From Trissonchulus latispiculum (lineage: Eukaryota; Nematoda; Enoplea; Enoplida; Ironidae), in NCBI GenBank assembly GCA_030248195.1, contig JASAND010006694.1:62001-126000 (forward strand): 64,000 nucleotides of DNA, in the 5' to 3' direction. The position numbers and the translations under genes were made by a program. The first letter of the stretch is position 1. The number at the start of each line of letters is the position of its first letter. Shown piece after piece: positions 46,867-58,772 of this stretch. The notes beneath the pieces were generated by a model. The model saw only the letters and a list, made by a program, of their open reading frames with translations, was not told the DNA's origin and searched no databases.

Positions 46867-47468
46867 CTGTAAATAGAAAAATATTAAATAGAATAACCTG
46901 ACTTACCTACTTACATCCTAAGATATAGAAATTAAATTAAACACAAAATGAAGTAATCTTACTTGACACTGTCTACATTTACCTAAGAGCAGCGGAAAAT
47001 AAAATCCTCTAAAAAATTATATATTTTATAACAACTTCTACCAAAAAGGTAAAAATGGTAAAGCTTGCCCATGGATGTATCTCAATCCCTGCTTTCAAGA
47101 CATGTGGTGCTCAAATGCAAAGGCTTAGAGACATGAGTGACACCTCAAATGATGTCTGTATCCGTGGAAGGGAACGGCGACCCGCCAAAGTGATACGGAC
47201 TAAGGAGATTAGCTACAGCCTTCAGTGTTTGGCGATAACGTTGTCAAATTTTAGAGTTCGATGGATCATATTCACATCTGGCATCGTGGAGCTTGCAAAA
47301 CATATTGCTTTTCGATATTTCAGCTTGTACGACCAGTCTTTCAGCATCCATTTCTCAAAACTGCAGAATCCCACAAACTTCTGCATGACGCAGAGGAATT
47401 AACTTAGAAAGCTAGGCACCAAACAAAATTAATCCGAATATCAATCAAGCCATTATGCAAACTTATAC

Positions 47469-47599
47469 TTTTGTATCACAGATTCCAAAAAATTGGTAGT
47501 TTTATCCACGGTTTCACGCCAAACTTCCAAACCATCAAACTTCTCTCCAGTAGACATCAACAAGGCCTCCGGTAGTTCTTGTAGTCCATCCAAGCACTC
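47469..47599 (-). CDS. HERC2: HERC2 exon w3
   Basis: The sequence ECLDGLQELPEALL followed by EVWRETVDKTTNFLESV matches the vertebrate stretch ESLDALRALPEAS...VWLEVVERATRFLRSV. The acceptor follows GCTTAG and the donor is GTATAA. It ends with 2 nt of a codon completed by the next exon. Confidence 0.88.
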
Positions 47600-47940
47600 C
47601 TAAGCAATTAATAACTTAACTAATTAAAATAATTAGTTAGGCAAAAATATAGAATGCTCATTTTTAAACTATAAATTTTGTGTTCAAACGTTTACCGAAG
47701 CTGTGAGTTACGGAGGCTTGCCTCACTATATCAGCTTTATACAAGAATATTAAAATCTTTGTAGTTTTCTTAACCCATTACAAAGACGAAAAAATCTGTA
47801 TATCTATTTAAAATTTTAGAAAATTACAGGAACTTTGAACCAGGCAATCTTTCACACGGCAAATTGTGCTAGTGAAAAAGTGAAAACTCGTACTTTCTCC
47901 TAAGATATGTATTCTATAAATGTGTCCAGCCGTTACGTAC

Positions 47941-48217
47941 CCTAAGCATGGTGGTGCAGATATCCAAGTCTTCACCAGTTCGCCAGGCTCTCTTCAGAAA
48001 TGCAAAAGCAAAGGCCAGCGTAGCCCGGACTCCCAGGCGAGCCAGCTGGACAGAGCCAGCACCTGGCCCAGCTGTGGTGGGCAGCGAGGAAGCGCCGGCA
48101 TCTGTGGTCGAAGTTGCGGAAGAAGTAAAGAGGGATGAGGGCGCCAAAGATGGATCTGTTCGTCGCCTTTGATCAACATAGTACGTTTGAGAGACTGCAG
48201 AGGAGTCAGGAGTTGAC
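47941..48217 (-). CDS. HERC2: HERC2 exon w2: conserved N-terminal FAFAFL motif
   Basis: The acceptor follows TTTGCAG and the donor is GTACGT. A low-complexity Ser/Thr-rich start is followed by [19 protein letters not shown]. That motif closely resembles the LSFAFAFLRRAWRSGEDAD motif of vertebrate HERC2 and is the best N-terminal marker in the window. The exon ends in phase 0 and runs directly into ECLDGLQELPEALL of the next exon, as in the vertebrate protein. Confidence 0.9.
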
Positions 48218-48642
48218 CTGCAAAGGAAACAACACCAGACATTAGACAAAAGGTAAACTTACAAGAAGTCAAGATGAACGCGGATTGGGGTCTACATATA
48301 ATAGTGCGGATAAGACTTCTGAAATAATGTACTGCTACAGTTACAGCAGTTACTGTACAGAATACAAGAGTTTCATGATCTCACCAAGTACAATGAGTAT
48401 GTGGCAGTCACATTAAGTATTCATAGGAATACCCGAACGGTCCAATTCTATAACCGTTTATGCCAGTGTACGCATATCTATAGTAACAACTTTTATAAGC
48501 AAATTCTATTGCACCACCGAAATTTGACTAATTTGCCTAAGGCTGGGGTGAATCGGCGGCCAACTCAGGGCATGGGAAGGAAGAACCGCCCCTTCAACCA
48601 TGTTACCAAAAAGAAACATTTCACAGGATGAACTGCATGTAC

Positions 48643-48958
48643 GCCGGCCTCCTAAAATCAGAACCAACAATACTGTCCCAACTGAAATCTGGGAAATGTC
48701 TATTGCTGGCGCAATATGGACAATAGGTCAATCTCACCCTCTACCCATCCCCCCTTTGCCCAGAATGTCTCCAGGAGGAGGAAAAACTGGAAAACCTGAT
48801 TCTAGAGTGCCCTGCCACAGATATCTCCCGCAGGCTCCATCTTGATTGCAGCAACGGATTGGCAGTCCTATGGGAATCACCAAGGGGAGTTGTCGAACGT
48901 CTCTAGCGGGTTGTCCGGCTATATGGATACGCTCCACCAGGCCACAAACGATGATGAT
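48643..48958 (+). mobile_element. 5'-truncated LINE fragment with target duplication
   Basis: The frame GLLKSEPTILSQLKSGKC, then CPECLQEEEKLENLILECP, is the C-terminus of a Jockey/CR1-like LINE polymerase with one in-frame stop. It ends in a GATGATGATG tail. GATGAACTGCATGTAC occurs on both sides (48,627-48,642 and 48,959-48,974), a 16-bp target duplication (its first bases merge with the tail). It lies in the HERC2 intron between w1 and w2. Confidence 0.82.
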
Positions 48959-49166
48959 GATGAACTGCATGTACAGCCCAGGATGACTAATACTCCATTC
49001 CTATTTAGCTAATTAGGAATTCCTATTTAGCTAATTAGGAGCCCAATACGACAATCAATACTTAGAGTTGGGGAGTTGGATTTCTATTTCATTACATAAT
49101 CTAGATTAGGTAATAGATAGGGTCTAGTCTAGTAAAACATTTCAGAAAGCCACACGCTATACTTAC

Positions 49167-49436
49167 AATCCGACGTCTGAGCCTTCATCAATTGTGGCAT
49201 CACATCGGCGTTGTTGGGCAATTGAATTGATTAAAGCTTTCAACACCTTCAACTGATCAGACAAGAGCTCCTGCTGCCGGTCAATCTCCTTCCAAAAGGA
49301 GGACTGTGAAACAAGGGAAAGCGACAGATCGATTTCTGCATTTTCTAAGTGTGAAATCCATAGATCCATGTCTTCCTTACCTAAAATTCCTGATCGACTA
49401 TCATATCGACACCGAGACAACAGTTTCAAAAACTGG
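49167..49436 (-). CDS. HERC2: HERC2 exon w1: N-terminal helical region
   Basis: This is the most upstream HERC2 exon I can find. It has an acceptor after TGTTCAG and a GTAAGT donor. It starts with 1 nt of a split codon, so at least one further exon lies upstream and was not located. It encodes a helical stretch (for example WKEIDRQQELLSDQLKVL) in the place where vertebrate HERC2 has its KEQQALAVQ...LRLKQRLVILE helix. It contains no initiator methionine of its own. Similarity is modest; phase continuity with the next exon supports it. Confidence 0.65.
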
Positions 49437-50182
49437 CTGAACAAAACTTAGAACAAGCTAGTTAGGAACGAAATCCCAAAAAGTCAACGTACATTGAAAA
49501 CGAATATGTAAAAACGCTGACATTCTTGCGCAGCAAACATACGTAAGATTTTAGTCACCTGGCAAATCACCATAGAATGGAAGCATGATGATTGCAACAA
49601 ATCAGAATATTACTAACGCAACAAGCAATCAGGCCATTTCAGGATCGCTTTATGTATCAGCCAGCCAGTGTATTCAGGTTAAAGCATAAAACAGCAAGAT
49701 TAGCTAAAGCTTTCGGCAGGGCAAAGCATGATAACTGGCAAATAAGTAAGTAAATATGTCGTGTATGCAAAGTACAATCTAGAACGAAGTGCAAAGGAAC
49801 AGTAGCATTACGTACGTATGTCGTGCCTAATTGCCGAAGTTGTCAATCTACAGAAATCAACAAACAGTATTGCTTATTTCCAGAAATCAGCAGCAGCATT
49901 GCCGATTTCTACTTCCGACATTTTGGGCTCGTTTCTAGACTTCGGCAAAACTTTTGCCTATTTTAAGAATTGATCCACACTTAGCGTCTTTTCCAGATTA
50001 CCCCTCGTGCCCCAGTGCTAAAATTTTTAAAACTTGACCAGTCAAGGTGAAATCTGGTGTGGGTTTCGACTATGCTGAGATCAAAAACGGCAAAATTTTT
50101 CGATTTCGCGAAATTAGATTTTTCGATTCGCAAGGGGGACCGAGGAGAATCAAAACATTTTTGTATTCGATTATGCTGAAAA

Positions 50183-50216
<34 letters not shown>
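49437..50216. other. Upstream intron, nothing firm
   Basis: HERC2 must continue upstream of w1, so this is presumably intron. A degenerate repeat resembling those at 53.4 and 61.4 kb occupies about 50,020-50,190 (TTTCGATTTCGCGAAATT wording), next to a (TA)n tract. Confidence 0.5.
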
Positions 50217-50219
<3 letters not shown>

Positions 50220-50974
50220 AGTAGGAAAAATGCTCCTTGCAGTCGCATGAAAAATACAATATGAGCCAGAAGGACAGCATTCAATTCGGGAAAAGACAAG
50301 ATTTAAAATGTATAATATGAGCCAGCATTTACTTATGTAAAGGACAAGATTTAAAATTTTAATATGAGCAGCTCCCTTTCTCGGGCTCATATTGACGCCT
50401 TGGGAACGATGTTGTGTACGCAACTTAATCGATGCCAACGTACAAAATTAGAGTAAGTGTAAAAACTAGACATTGCGCAGAGCCGCCCCCCCCCCAGGAG
50501 CCTGCACAGAGTAACTTAACCTGCTACTTAGACTATTGATAATATCACACTATTTACGTAATTAATTACGTATTATATATTTACGTAACCATAATCTGGG
50601 GTATTTTTACACAACGCACTTTTCAGCAAGTCCTTTTTGTCATTGCAGCCAGCATATACCATTAGCTAGCTGTCATACCATTAGCTTCTGTCACAGATCT
50701 GGTGTATTCAATAAAGCATATGTCTGACTGAATGCTCTATCAGAATCATATGAGCAAAACACGACGAAGATAGAGAGAAACCACTCCCTGCGGCGTCAAT
50801 ATGAGCCCGAGAAAGGGAGCTGCTCATATTAAAATTTTAAATCTTGTCCTTTACATAAGTAAATGCTGGCTCATATTATACATTTTAAATCTTGTCTTTT
50901 CCCGAATTGAATGCTGTCCTTCTGGCTCATATTGTATTTTTCATGCGACTGCAAGGAGCATTTTTCCTACTTGT
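50217..50974. mobile_element. Fold-back element FB-D
   Basis: Arms of 183 bp (50,217-50,399 and 50,792-50,974), read as perfect inverted copies, around a 392-bp loop. The tip is ACAAGTAGGAAAAATGCTCC and the module ends are AATATGAGC, nearest to FB-C. It inserted beside a (TA)n tract. No frame of note. Confidence 0.93.
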
Positions 50975-51079
50975 CCTATTTCATTTTTGGGAATGAGGGA
51001 ATGTGTAATGTGTTAATATGGTTTATTGACCATAACATTAACGCATACTGTTAAACTAAATGCTACCCCAGCAACTTGA

Positions 51080-53178
51080 ACCAGGAACTGGTTGATACGG
51101 CGTCGACAGTATGCTCATCGTGTTCAGCGACCCCGATTTACTATATAAGGGCAAGCTTTGAGGCAGTCCCAACTTGTCTATTTCAAGTTACAGAGCGTGC
51201 TGCGGCTGCAGCGCCGCAGCGCAGCACGATAGCAGCACCACACAGCGACGAGGATACTCTCATCGTGTTCAGCGACACCTACTTACTATATAAGGGCAAG
51301 CTTTCAGGCAGTTTCAACTTGTCTATTTCAAGTTACAGAGCGTGCTGCGGCTGCTGCGCCGCAGCGCAGCACGATAGCAGCACCGCACAGCGACGAGGAT
51401 ACTCTCATCGTGTTCAGCGACCCCGATTTACTACATAAGGGCAAGCTTTCAGGCAGTTTCAACTTGTCTATTTCAAGTTACAGAGCGTGCTGCGGCTGCA
51501 GCGCCGCAACGCCGCACGATAGCAGCACCGCACAGCGACGAAGATACTCTCATCGTGTTCAGCGACCCCGACTTACTATATAAGGGCAAGCTTTCAGGCA
51601 GTTTCAACTTGTCTATTTCAAGTTACAGAGCGTGCTGCGGCTGCAGCGCAGCACGATAGCAGCACCGCACAGCGACGATGATACTCTCATCGTGTTCAGC
51701 GACCCCGATTTACTATATAAGGGCAAGCTTTCAGGCAGTTTCAACTTGTCCATTTCAAGTTACTGGGCGTGCTGCACGGTGCTGCACCTGCAGCGCCGCA
51801 GCACAGATTATAGCAGCACCGCACAACGACGAGGATACTCTCATCGTGTTCAGCGACCCCGATTTACTATATAAGGGCAAGCTTTCAGGCAGTTTCAACT
51901 TGTCCATTTCAAGTTACAGGGCGTGCTGCACCTGCAGCGCCGCAGCGCAGCACGATAGCAGCACCGCACAGCGACGAGGATACTCTCATCGTGTTCAGCG
52001 ACCCCGATTTACTATATAAGGGCAAGCTTTCAGGCAGTTTCAACTTGTCCATTTCAAGTTACGGGGCGTGCTGCACGGTGCTGCACCTGCAGCGCCGCAG
52101 CGCAGCACGATAGCAGCACCGCACAGCGACGAGGATACTCTCATCGTGTTCAGCGACCCCGATTTACTATATAAGGGCAAGCTTTCAGGCAGTTTCAACT
52201 TGTCTATTTCAAGTTACAGAGCGTGCTGCACGGTGCTGCGGCTGCAGCGCCACAGCGCAGCATGATAGCAGCACCGCACAGCGACGAGGATACTCTCATC
52301 GTGTTCAGCGACCCCGATTTACTATATAAGGGCAAGCTTTCAGGCAGTTTCAACTTGTCCATTTCAAGTTACAGGGCGTGCTGCACGGTGCTGCGGCTGC
52401 AGCGTCGCTGCGGCTGCCGCATCGCAGTGCAGCGCAATAGCGGCACCACAGGGAGAAGCAAACATGCCTATCGTGTTCAGCGACCCCGATTTACTATATA
52501 TGGGCACCACCAAATGGCCGAAAATAGCCGTTTTTAGCGACTTTTCCCAACTTTGACCCTGGGCGAGGAACCACAGGCGCCATGCAGCTCGAGGGTCACA
52601 TCCGTCGGTTTCGGCGATATGCTCATCGTTTTCAGCGACCCCGATTTACTATATAAGCGCATCACCAAATGGCCGAAAAACGCCATTTTAGACGACTTTT
52701 TGACAATTTTCTATGTTGGGACCCTCGAAAATTCTCTTAAGTCCGAATGTTCGTGAGCCCATGTTTGACAGTCTGTAGAAACCGCTAGAAGCCGAATTAG
52801 GCCAAAATAATCAATAGTGAACAGGTTCATGGTTTCGCTAACAAGATAATAATAGGTAAAGGTTACCACCATAAGGCATGTGAAAAATCGGTGTGCTAGA
52901 ATAAGTAGCACGAGCGTAAAGGAGAAACACAAGAGAATAAAAAAAACCCCACTTAGAAAGTAGGTCTGAAAAATGAAAATTTTCAAAGTTCATTTTTTCC
53001 GGGCAAGTTTGGTATCATTCGAAAGCTCTTGGCCTGGGGATTTCAAAAATGTAAATATTATCTCTTAATTCCTTACTGTTAATTAGTTACGCCTAATTAA
53101 GCATTTTGAAAACACGCAATGTACCTTTTTGGCTCATATTATGGGGCGCTCTCCGAGCTGCCCCATGATATATATATA
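51080..53178 (+). repeat. Satellite element S3: 137-157-bp array plus hairpin end
   Basis: Nine main units (about 51,110-52,480) marked by GTTCAGCGACCCCGATTTAC and CTATATAAGGGCAAGC, with a GC-rich GCTGCGGCTGCAGCGCCGCA segment. Two single diverged units at 52,460-52,700 follow with the wording of S2. A spacer similar to that after S2 (CTTACTGTTAATTAGTTACG) then leads to a hairpin at about 53,138-53,172 (ATATTATGGGGC / GCCCCATGATA). Confidence 0.88.
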
Positions 53179-53756
53179 TATATATATGGGTTTTCTGAAT
53201 CTGAGATCCCTTTTTTTCGATTCAGCTTTTCGTTAGCACACTAAAGCTAAAGTTATGATATAGTCCGTCGTTTATGGGAAACCAACAAGTTGTAAGCAGT
53301 AAGCTTAAGTTGTAATGAGCTAACGAAAACTTGAATCGAAAAACTGATTTCAGATTCGCGTTCTGCGGCCAAGAAAATCCGTATATACATCTTTTCAGCA
53401 AAATCGAAGACAAAAATTTTTTGGTCCCCTTGTTCCCACCCCATTGCGAATCGAAAAAATTGAATTTCGCTAAATCGAGGGGAGGGGGTAATCTGGAAAA
53501 GACTCATATTCTGCCTATTTCTAGATTTCGGAAAAGTAGCTGCCGATTTCTAGAAATGATGGCAACACTGCGTGCTGACGATTAGAAATGAGCAATTTCG
53601 GAAATTAGACATGACACTTGTACTACAGAATCAGATGAAGTTGACAAATTGACAATTAAAAAATTAATGTCTTGCTCCCTAAATACAAGTATTACTCAAG
53701 CACAGTGGTCGGCATGAGCTCATTATATCACTGTGAATGAGATTGCTTATTGTCAA

Positions 53757-54080
53757 CAAGAGTAAATAATACATAAGAGAGAATGATACATCTGTCATAC
53801 TGTCACGTCGTCTGTCCTGATACGTGCGTCATACGCTATGTATTATAAGCTCGCACGTCCTCAGAACGCTATCGGCCCGGCCTACCCCAAAAATCAAGAG
53901 TCCTCCTTGACCCCGCTCTTATACGTGTACGAGATCCAAATGGGAGATCTGGGGTACGTGTTAAACATGACGGAGGCCTAATTTGTAGAAGGTGTCTATG
54001 CTTGTATGATTAATACAGCTGTGAACAAAATATGCAAGCACGAGCCCGATCAACAGTTTGGACCCAGTACATGTAAATGA
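53757..54080. repeat. Decayed copy of the palindromic element
   Basis: CAAGAGTAAATAATACATAA at the start, GCTATGTATTATAAGCTCGC and ACGCTATCGGC later, then TATGCAAGCACGAGCCCGAT. These follow the order of the 44,731-45,153 element, but the right arm is eroded and incomplete. Confidence 0.7.
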
Positions 54081-56092
54081 ATGAGTTTTTCCCAATACAG
54101 CCGTTTTCCCAACTTAAACAAGACTTTTAAACTAACAAAATTGAAGGTAAAATCTTCCTCAATTCAGTGATCCTTTTAAACAATGAAATTTCAGTTTTTC
54201 GACAATAACTTGAAATAGGTTACAAATATGAAATTGCGCTAAGCGGAGAAGTTGTTCAGAATTATGAAAACTATCAATTGATATGTTGTGTATTGGGCAA
54301 TCTCCAAAATTCTGTTTTTGTTGGTTCTTGACTGTGTTTTCGTGTTTCAAGTGGCATAAAACTACAATGCTTCTGCAGAATTCCTTCCCATTCGGCACCG
54401 GTTTGCAGACTTATGGGGTATGTGTTAGTACCAAATTTTAGCTCCCGGGGTCGCATCAGAATTAAATTTTTTGATTCGGAGGGTAAACTTTCGAGAATTT
54501 TTTAAGTTAAAGCTAGCATTCCTCTACAACTGTTAGGGTTACAGCAAAGCTAATGACATGCAGTCCTACCCAGTATGTAACTCAGTCTTCTTTCATTGTA
54601 CCAAAGCGTAGACGTATTCATTGAACCAAACAGTGAGGTGAAGTTTTTAAGTATTTATATTGAGTGTCACGAAAACGGGAGGTCGGACTGGTTCTCGGGT
54701 GTCTAGCGAGCTAATGAGAGCCAAAAAGGAAAAGCACCCACGACCAAGTACTATTTTGACCACGCACATCTGTATATTCTTGCAAAAAATGAAGCCGATC
54801 CAAGAAAATTAGTGCAAAAGCTGAGTCACCCTGTAAGGAAAATAATACTTCAGCATTCACAATCCGGGAGAGTTTCCCCTAAACTTGCTGACAGTTAAAT
54901 TAGTTGAGGACTCAGAATTGGACATGGACATCTTTAAGCGATGAATAATCTTAGCGATGCGACCGCAACAGTTGTACGCAAACTTCTAATTTCAACAACA
55001 TTTAAAACCATTTTTAAGGTTTTTTCTAACCCTAACGGAAATTTGTTGTTGTTGTTGTTGTTGTTCAGGTTGAGGTTACAAGCCGACAACGGGATCACTG
55101 AAAACAGTATCTTAGGGCTTAGCTTCACTGCTAATTCCTTTGCACAAATAATGCCCCGTAAAAAAGTTTCAATCCTAATAGTAACTCGTGTCGACGCGTC
55201 AAACCAATCAAAATGTTGGTTCGGGCAAACACTGCACAATGATGTTGATGCATCTTGTAATTTTTATAGGTTTGAAACAATTGTCCAAAGTCGAAATTTT
55301 CGGAAATGTTTTGGGCCAAGGACGAATATACCAATATACCAATTAATTAGTATTTTTCCGAATCTGAAGCGTTTTTATCGATTTAGTATCCGGTAACCGG
55401 ATACATATAGTCCGGATATGATGGTTTTAGCGGGATCTCCATGGAATTTCCATGGGACTCCATGGGATGAGATGAAATGGGATTAAGATCTTATCCCATA
55501 TGGAATCTATACGTACACGGACACGGGTCTATGCGCGTCTAATCGTGGCTGGAGCCATGAAACGGCAAAGAAAGCCAAAATATTTCACACTAACCTCCAT
55601 ATTACATTCTGATGTTTTCATAGTCGATTAGCAGATAACGAGAATTATTACTGTTGCTTGCAATTTATTTTGCCTTCAATCTTAGGTCCATCATGAAACG
55701 GCAAAGTGTTAGAATTTGTTACTATAAGGGTTACTGCTAGGATTGAAACTTTTTTTACACTATTTTTATGCTTTATTACGTACGCTTTTACAGTGTTAAA
55801 ATGGGTGTAAAATTAATTACTTTTTGCGTGTAAATTAAAACCTTGTTTTAACTATATATGAAATTGTTATTATTTAAATATCAATGAGAAAGAAGAGGAA
55901 TCAAAACATCTGTTCTGGCCCCAAACATGCTGCAGTATTAGTGAAGAAGGTTCCATAAATACTTTGAGCCTTTGCACTGTGCTAAGGATGATCACGCACT
56001 GTACTAGTACAGTGTAGGATCACATACTGTACTAGTACAATCCGTGATTGTACTGAATCATCTACTGTACTACGACATATATACCATACTCC
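54081..56092. other. Intergenic or upstream intron sequence
   Basis: No supported gene. Contains a (TTG)n run at about 55,039-55,066, short CCATGG/CATGGGA motifs near 55,436-55,470, and a GTACTAGTACA palindrome repeated near 55,998-56,070. Open frames here are short and unlike anything recognised. Confidence 0.45.
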
Positions 56093-56640
56093 GGAATTCC
56101 GGGTCTTCAAAATTTCCGGATTTTAAAATACCCACAAGATGGGTATCATTCGAAAGCTCTTATCGAGCTGAACAACTTTGTAATAGAATGAACTCTTGAG
56201 AATGCACTCACTTCCCGAGATTCGCAAAAACCGGATATTCCGGATTTTAAAAATTTTCTCCAATACCCACAATATGGGTGGCAATTGAAAGCTCTTGATG
56301 ACCTGAGCAAGTTTTTAATAGAGCAGCGTGCAGAAATGAGATCGCTTCTAGGAATGAAAAAAAAACTTGCAAGCTAGAGTAAAATCCGGAATTCGCGAAT
56401 TTCTAGAACATGGCGCAGTTTTGGACATTGGTTCTATTACAAGATTTTTTCAGCTCATCGAGACCTTTCGAATGCTAACTGTGTGCATTGGAAAAAGGAT
56501 TTTAAAATCCGATTTTCGCGAATTTCGGGAATTGAGTGCGTTTTCAAGAGTTCTTTCTATTAGAAAAGTTGTTCAGCTCGATAAGCGATCCAGGAATTCC
56601 GGATTTTCGAAATCTCCGGTACCTGAGGATTCTAAAAGTA
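56093..56640. repeat. Palindrome built from four modules
   Basis: Two direct modules (ATTCGAAAGCTCTTATCGAG, then TTTGTAATAGAATGAACTCT) are followed by two inverted modules, so the whole stretch is a diverged inverted repeat with CCGGAATTCC-type ends. The same ATTCGAAAGCTCTT phrase occurs alone at about 53,018. No coding potential. Confidence 0.75.
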
Positions 56641-57308
56641 TACGTTGATGGGGTTTACTGGCCTCCTACTGGGCAATTTTGACAAAACAGGAAAAAATAG
56701 GAATTTTTTCTTGCAAAAAATAGGAAAAAATAGGAATTTTCGAAGACAAAAATAGGAAAATATAGGAAGTAAAATAAAACCTATTAGGTAAATCAATATT
56801 GAATTTACAGTATTAATTTAGTTTTTAGTACCTTCAGGCATAGTTTCAACAATGCAGAACAACGGTATATAGCGATGTTCACAAAAAAAATCTCCCCAAA
56901 AATTCACAAAAAACCCAACTGGACGGCTAAGAAGCCGAGGCCGAAAATTTTTAGCCACAAGCCCCAACCGTAGCATATGTAAAGTTTGGCTACCAAGGCT
57001 CAAATATATACTCCGATTAGGGTGCCCAAAATAGTCGACCCACCCAAATCCGACCCTCGGACAACTCCGACCAAAATTGAATTGTTTTTGGTACTCTCTA
57101 TGGACTTTGCGCAGCTACCCCATATTATGTACGTAACATGTCCTAACTCTAAGCTATCCAACCATGTATAGGAGTAGGAGGAATGTTTTGATGATCAATT
57201 GACATCGGAATCAAAACAGTTTTGATGCAGGTTTTGATTTTTGATACACTAAATCAAATCAAATCACTTAAAAATTTAGACAGAAAAATCAATCAAATCA
57301 AATCTAAG

Positions 57309-57682
57309 GAACCGTGTCAAAAATGTGCCAAAAATCTATCGTGTACACGATTTATTTACACGATTTAATTCGTGTCTAAATCGCGTAATCGGCTTTTTTT
57401 GATGAAAATCTGTTTCGTAGCTTTTGTAGGTAACCTAGTTAAGTACATAAGCTAGCAAATGCTATAAGAAACGAAAAGAAAAACCTTGTACTTAACTTTT
57501 TCACGCTTTCATATGATTGCTGCCAAGCTGAAATAAAGTTGCTGCTACCGGAAAAGAAAAAGACAGAACAAAAACTACCAAAAGAAGAAACGTGTAAAAA
57601 TCGTGTAAATTTTGTGGAAAATTTTTGGAATTCGTGTAAATTTCATTGTGTACACGATTTTATTTTTGACACGGTTCCTAAA
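57309..57682. mobile_element. Nested inverted-repeat element, ACGATTT-rich
   Basis: Ends AGGAACCGTGTCAAAAAT and ATTTTTGACACGGTTCCT are inverted copies. Subterminal GTGTACACGATTT occurs near each end. About 370 bp, no frame. Confidence 0.8.
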
Positions 57683-58401
57683 AATTTATGGTAAAGAAAA
57701 TCCATCAAATCAAATCAGTAGTTTTTTCAAGACAAGGTTTTGATTTGATTTGATGATTTTTTATGCGTTTTGATTTTTACCTGTTCTGGTATAATTTATA
57801 TCAGATTAGCCGTAAAATGTAATCAAAAATTAAGTTTCAAGCTTTCAAGTTTTGAAAATTTAAACTCTCTGCAAGATATGCCTTTTGAAGCCAAATCAAG
57901 TGATTTTCTTTCTTGAAAATTATGAACAAAATTATTTTTGTATTTTCTCATGTAACTGTCTGCCTTTTTGCGTTAACGGATGTCCAGATATCCGGCTATC
58001 CGCCTATTCCAAACTTAACTTCAAGAAACTTTTTCGATTTTGCAGCTAAATTTTCAACTTTTCTGTCAATATTCCAGTATATACGCTGTGAATTTCTATC
58101 ATGCAACCAAGCGACAACCTTGGATTCAAAAACATTTTCAGAGAAATTTTTGAAAAGTGTTTAAAATTTTTTGAATATTAACTTTGTCTGAAATGTTCAT
58201 ACGCGGATATCCGGATATGTTTCTCACATCGGATATTATCCGGATATCCGAATATCAAGTGCCCATTACTGGACATGGGAAACCAAGGCGATAACAAATT
58301 TTGACCGACCATAGAAGAAGCCAGAGCCCATACTACGGTAAATTGTCCCAAGAAATTAATTTACAGCACTCTTGAAATTTCAACTTACTAAACAAACTAG
58401 G

Positions 58402-58772
58402 GTTGTCCCCGGTTTAGGCCCGAGCCCGGACAATCTTGTTTTGGGCCCGGCTCTGGCTGAAAGCCCGGCCCGCTACCGGGCCCGGTGATAGAGGTCGGCC
58501 CCACCGGGCCTGCCGGGCTTCCGGGCCCACCCGGCCTACCGGGCTCAACGGCCGGCCTGGCTTATGGTGCCTGCTGTGTCAAATGCACTTGTATACATCG
58601 TTTGCGCATATGTGTTTCAGTGCGCGCCCACGTTGTACATTTTCTAACACGATGCGCGCGCACGCAGTACATTTTCCAATGCGCGCCCACGGTGTACATT
58701 TTCTAACTCAGTGCACTTTGTAAATACGCGGCCCGGTCAATTTCTTATCGGAACAACCCTAACTCCAACTAC
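58402..58772. mobile_element. Nested GC-rich inverted-repeat element
   Basis: Ends TAGGGTTGTCC and GGAACAACCCTA are inverted. The left half is unusually rich in GGCCCGG/CCGGGCC, giving a local GC island in AT-rich DNA. A cluster of GTACATTTTC-type short repeats follows. Confidence 0.75.

Noticed and set aside
47055..47402. 115-codon plus-strand frame
   Set aside because: Part of it (ATCCATTTCTCAAAACTGCAG) matches the TTAA-type element near 43,580. It has no recognisable domain and lies inside a HERC2 intron.
47941..49436. HERC1, ZZEF1, HECTD4 or MYCBP2 as the gene identity
   Set aside because: Some of these share single domains (ZZ, DOC), but the order UBA, CPH, SH3-like, ZZ, DOC plus the [15 protein letters not shown] and LLLCVLLKH motifs fits only HERC2.
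50070..51016. Two open frames encoding the same peptide (MSPRKGAAHIKILNL...)
   Set aside because: They are the two inverted arms of fold-back FB-D read outward; the repetition follows from the palindrome and is not a gene family.
51076..52537. Several 65-120-codon frames with repeated VFSDPDLLYKGKLSGSF
   Set aside because: Tandem satellite units whose length happens to leave frames open; they are non-coding and shared with the satellite arrays.
58436..58723. Collagen-like GPxGxxG frame
   Set aside because: It comes from the GGCCCGG-rich half of a nested inverted-repeat element; there is no splice or start context.
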